Shown here piece by piece: positions 62,934 through 64,000 of a stretch of 64,000 nucleotides of DNA. The position numbers were made by a program, and so were the translations under genes. The notes beneath the pieces are model-generated. The model saw only the letters and a list, made by a program, of their open reading frames with translations, had not been told where the DNA came from and made no database searches. The stretch is from Streptomyces sp. NRRL F-6492 (GTDB lineage Bacteria; Actinomycetota; Actinomycetes; Streptomycetales; Streptomycetaceae). The stretch is from NCBI RefSeq assembly GCF_001280125.1, contig NZ_LGEG01000216.1, positions 1-64,000 of the forward strand, given 5' to 3'. Each line of letters starts with the position of its first letter. Positions within the stretch are counted from its first letter, which is position 1.

Positions 62934-63854
62934 TCAGCCCTTGACCGCGCCCTGCATGATGCCGCCGACGATCTGCCGGCCGAGCAGGCCGAAGACGAGC
63001 AGCACCGGCAGGGTGCCGAGCAGCGTGCCCGCCATGATCACGGACTGGTCGTGGACGTAGCCGCCGCCGAGCTGGCGCAGGGCGACCTGGACGGTGGGCT
63101 CGGAGGAGGACAGGGCGACGACGGGCCAGAAGAAGTCGTTCCACGAGGCCATGAAGGTCAGCAGACCGAGCACGGCCGTGCCGGGCCGGGCGATCGGCAC
63201 GACGATCGACCAGAAGATCCTGGCGGTGGACGCGCCGTCGACCCGGGCCGCCTCGATCAGCTCGTCCGGCAGCGACTGCACCAGGTACTGGCGCATGAAG
63301 AACACGCCGAACGCGGAGACCAGGCCCGGCAGGATCACCGACTGGAGCTGGTTCACCCAGCCCAGCTCGGCGATCAGCATGAACAGCGGGATCACGCCCA
63401 GCTGCGGCGGGATCATCATGGTGCCGACGGTGACCGCGAGCAGCGCGCCCCGGCCCCTGAAGCGCAGCTTGGCGAAGGCGAAGCCGGCCAGGGTGCAGCA
63501 CAGGACGGTGCCGAGGGTGACCGACCCGGAGACGACGAACGAGTTGAGCAGCGCCTTGCCGATGTCGGCCTCTTCGAGGACCGCCTCGAAGTTCTTGATC
63601 AGGTTCGGTCCCGGGAGCAGCGTCGGCGGGACCTTCGCCAGATCGGCGTTGGAGCGGCTCGCGGCGACGACCGTCCAGTAGAACGGGAACGCCGAGAACA
63701 GCACGGCGACGATCAGGATGCCGTACGCGAGCGGTCCGGCGTGCAGGGTGCGGCCCGCCCGCGCGGCCCCCCGGCGCGGCGTCCGGCCGGGCTCCGGGGC
63801 GGGGGGCGCGGCCGGGGGAGCGGCGGGCGCGGCCGGGGCGATCGGCGCGGTCAT
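62934..63854 (-). CDS. cebG: Cellobiose ABC transporter permease CebG
   Basis: 306 residues, MalG-type permease with six membrane helices and an EAA loop [21 protein letters not shown]-terminus is an Ala/Pro-rich leader ([19 protein letters not shown]). Overlaps cebF by four bases. Identity from order permease-permease-GH1 and sequence type. Confidence 0.88.
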   Translation of the reverse strand: MTAPIAPAAPAAPPAAPPAPEPGRTPRRGAARAGRTLHAGPLAYGILIVAVLFSAFPFYWTVVAASRSNADLAKVPPTLLPGPNLIKNFEAVLEEADIGKALLNSFVVSGSVTLGTVLCCTLAGFAFAKLRFRGRGALLAVTVGTMMIPPQLGVIPLFMLIAELGWVNQLQSVILPGLVSAFGVFFMRQYLVQSLPDELIEAARVDGASTARIFWSIVVPIARPGTAVLGLLTFMASWNDFFWPVVALSSSEPTVQVALRQLGGGYVHDQSVIMAGTLLGTLPVLLVFGLLGRQIVGGIMQGAVKG

Positions 63855-64000
63855 CGGCCGGCCTCCTTGCGGGAACGGCGGCGCGCGACCAGGGCGTTGA
63901 GCCCGACCAGCACCACGATGAGCAGGAACATCACCCAGGCGATGGCCGCGGCCCGGCCCAGGTGGAAGAAGCCCCAGCCCTGCTCGTACATGTAGAGCCC
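63851..64000 (-). CDS. cebF: Cellobiose ABC transporter permease CebF (3' end only)
   Basis: Final 49 codons: YMYEQGWGFFHLGRAAAIAW, the last membrane helix (VMFLLIVVLVGLNALVA) and basic tail [10 protein letters not shown]. Typical C-terminus of MalF/CebF permeases. The stop overlaps the cebG start (ATGA). The rest, and presumably cebE, lie to the right. Confidence 0.8.
   Translation of the reverse strand, partial: GLYMYEQGWGFFHLGRAAAIAWVMFLLIVVLVGLNALVARRRSRKEAGR

Noticed and set aside
62787..63995. Plus-strand frame of 402 codons over bglC/cebG
   Set aside because: Shadow of the permease gene; repeated charged low-complexity sequence and no start signal.

Overview
The window looks like a Streptomyces chromosome. 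GC content is very high with strong GC3 codon bias, GTG starts and 4-nt ATGA/GTGA overlaps are common, and the gene families are typical of the genus (SigB/SigF-type sigma factor, glu and nik transporters, streptogrisin-like protease, GPP34, LmbE-type deacetylase, DUF5997). I saw no rRNA, tRNA, CRISPR array, insertion sequence, integrase or prophage gene. It reads as chromosomal core and arm genes with several small disrupted genes.

Layout. 1-3007: start of a SigB/SigF-family sigma factor, a small DUF7218 protein, a tiny hydrophobic protein, a fused carboxyltransferase and a cyclic-nucleotide-binding protein. 3230-6629: gluABCD glutamate ABC importer, then an ECF sigma factor remnant. 7053-13085: NB-ARC/AfsR-like ATPase, nadE, a VOC protein, and an osmoprotectant importer (two permeases and a binding protein, no ATPase). 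13262-17881: secreted GH5 cellulase, a SIS isomerase/PIG-L deacetylase pair, and a divergent TrxB-like oxidoreductase and XRE-cupin regulator. 18052-21301: quinone oxidoreductase plus two acyl-CoA dehydrogenases, one operon. 21390-27196: nikABCDE nickel importer behind a recognisable Nur box. 27319-32131: small conserved genes (VOC, SUMF1-like, Nudix, USP, DUF5997, LysR-effector-only protein). 32273-32851: a homologue of Bacillus Cyt cytolytic toxins. 32987-37682: ferredoxin-fused reductase with an AurF-type diiron oxygenase behind two abutting operators, then a secreted subtilisin. 37910-44213: DUF1304/TetR pair, a large secreted alpha-amylase, and a MarR/MFS efflux pair. 44395-47728: VOC protein, a broken GntR/HEAT locus, an HflX-N-like protein, a conserved unknown. 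47703-52877: carboxylate-amine ligase, S9 peptidase, AsnB-type amidotransferase and a possible leader ORF. 53065-61374: PLP decarboxylase, M20 peptidase, FUSC protein, frameshifted lipoprotein, GPP34, LysR, S1 protease. 61460-64000: bglC-cebG-cebF cellobiose use.

How the genes work together. Carbon scavenging dominates: secreted cellulase, amylase with two starch-binding modules, two secreted proteases and the ceb/bglC uptake-hydrolysis system. Metal, glutamate and osmolyte import form a second theme. The best candidates for an undescribed system are (i) the amidotransferase, S9 peptidase and GCS2-type ligase cluster, which has the same three activities as the known N-acetylglutaminylglutamine-amide trio but with a different ligase and peptidase, and (ii) the Cyt-like protein. 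A third, window-wide signal is the repeated occurrence of short direct repeats (9, 12, 15, 16, 18 and about 20 bp) at or next to gene starts and ends.
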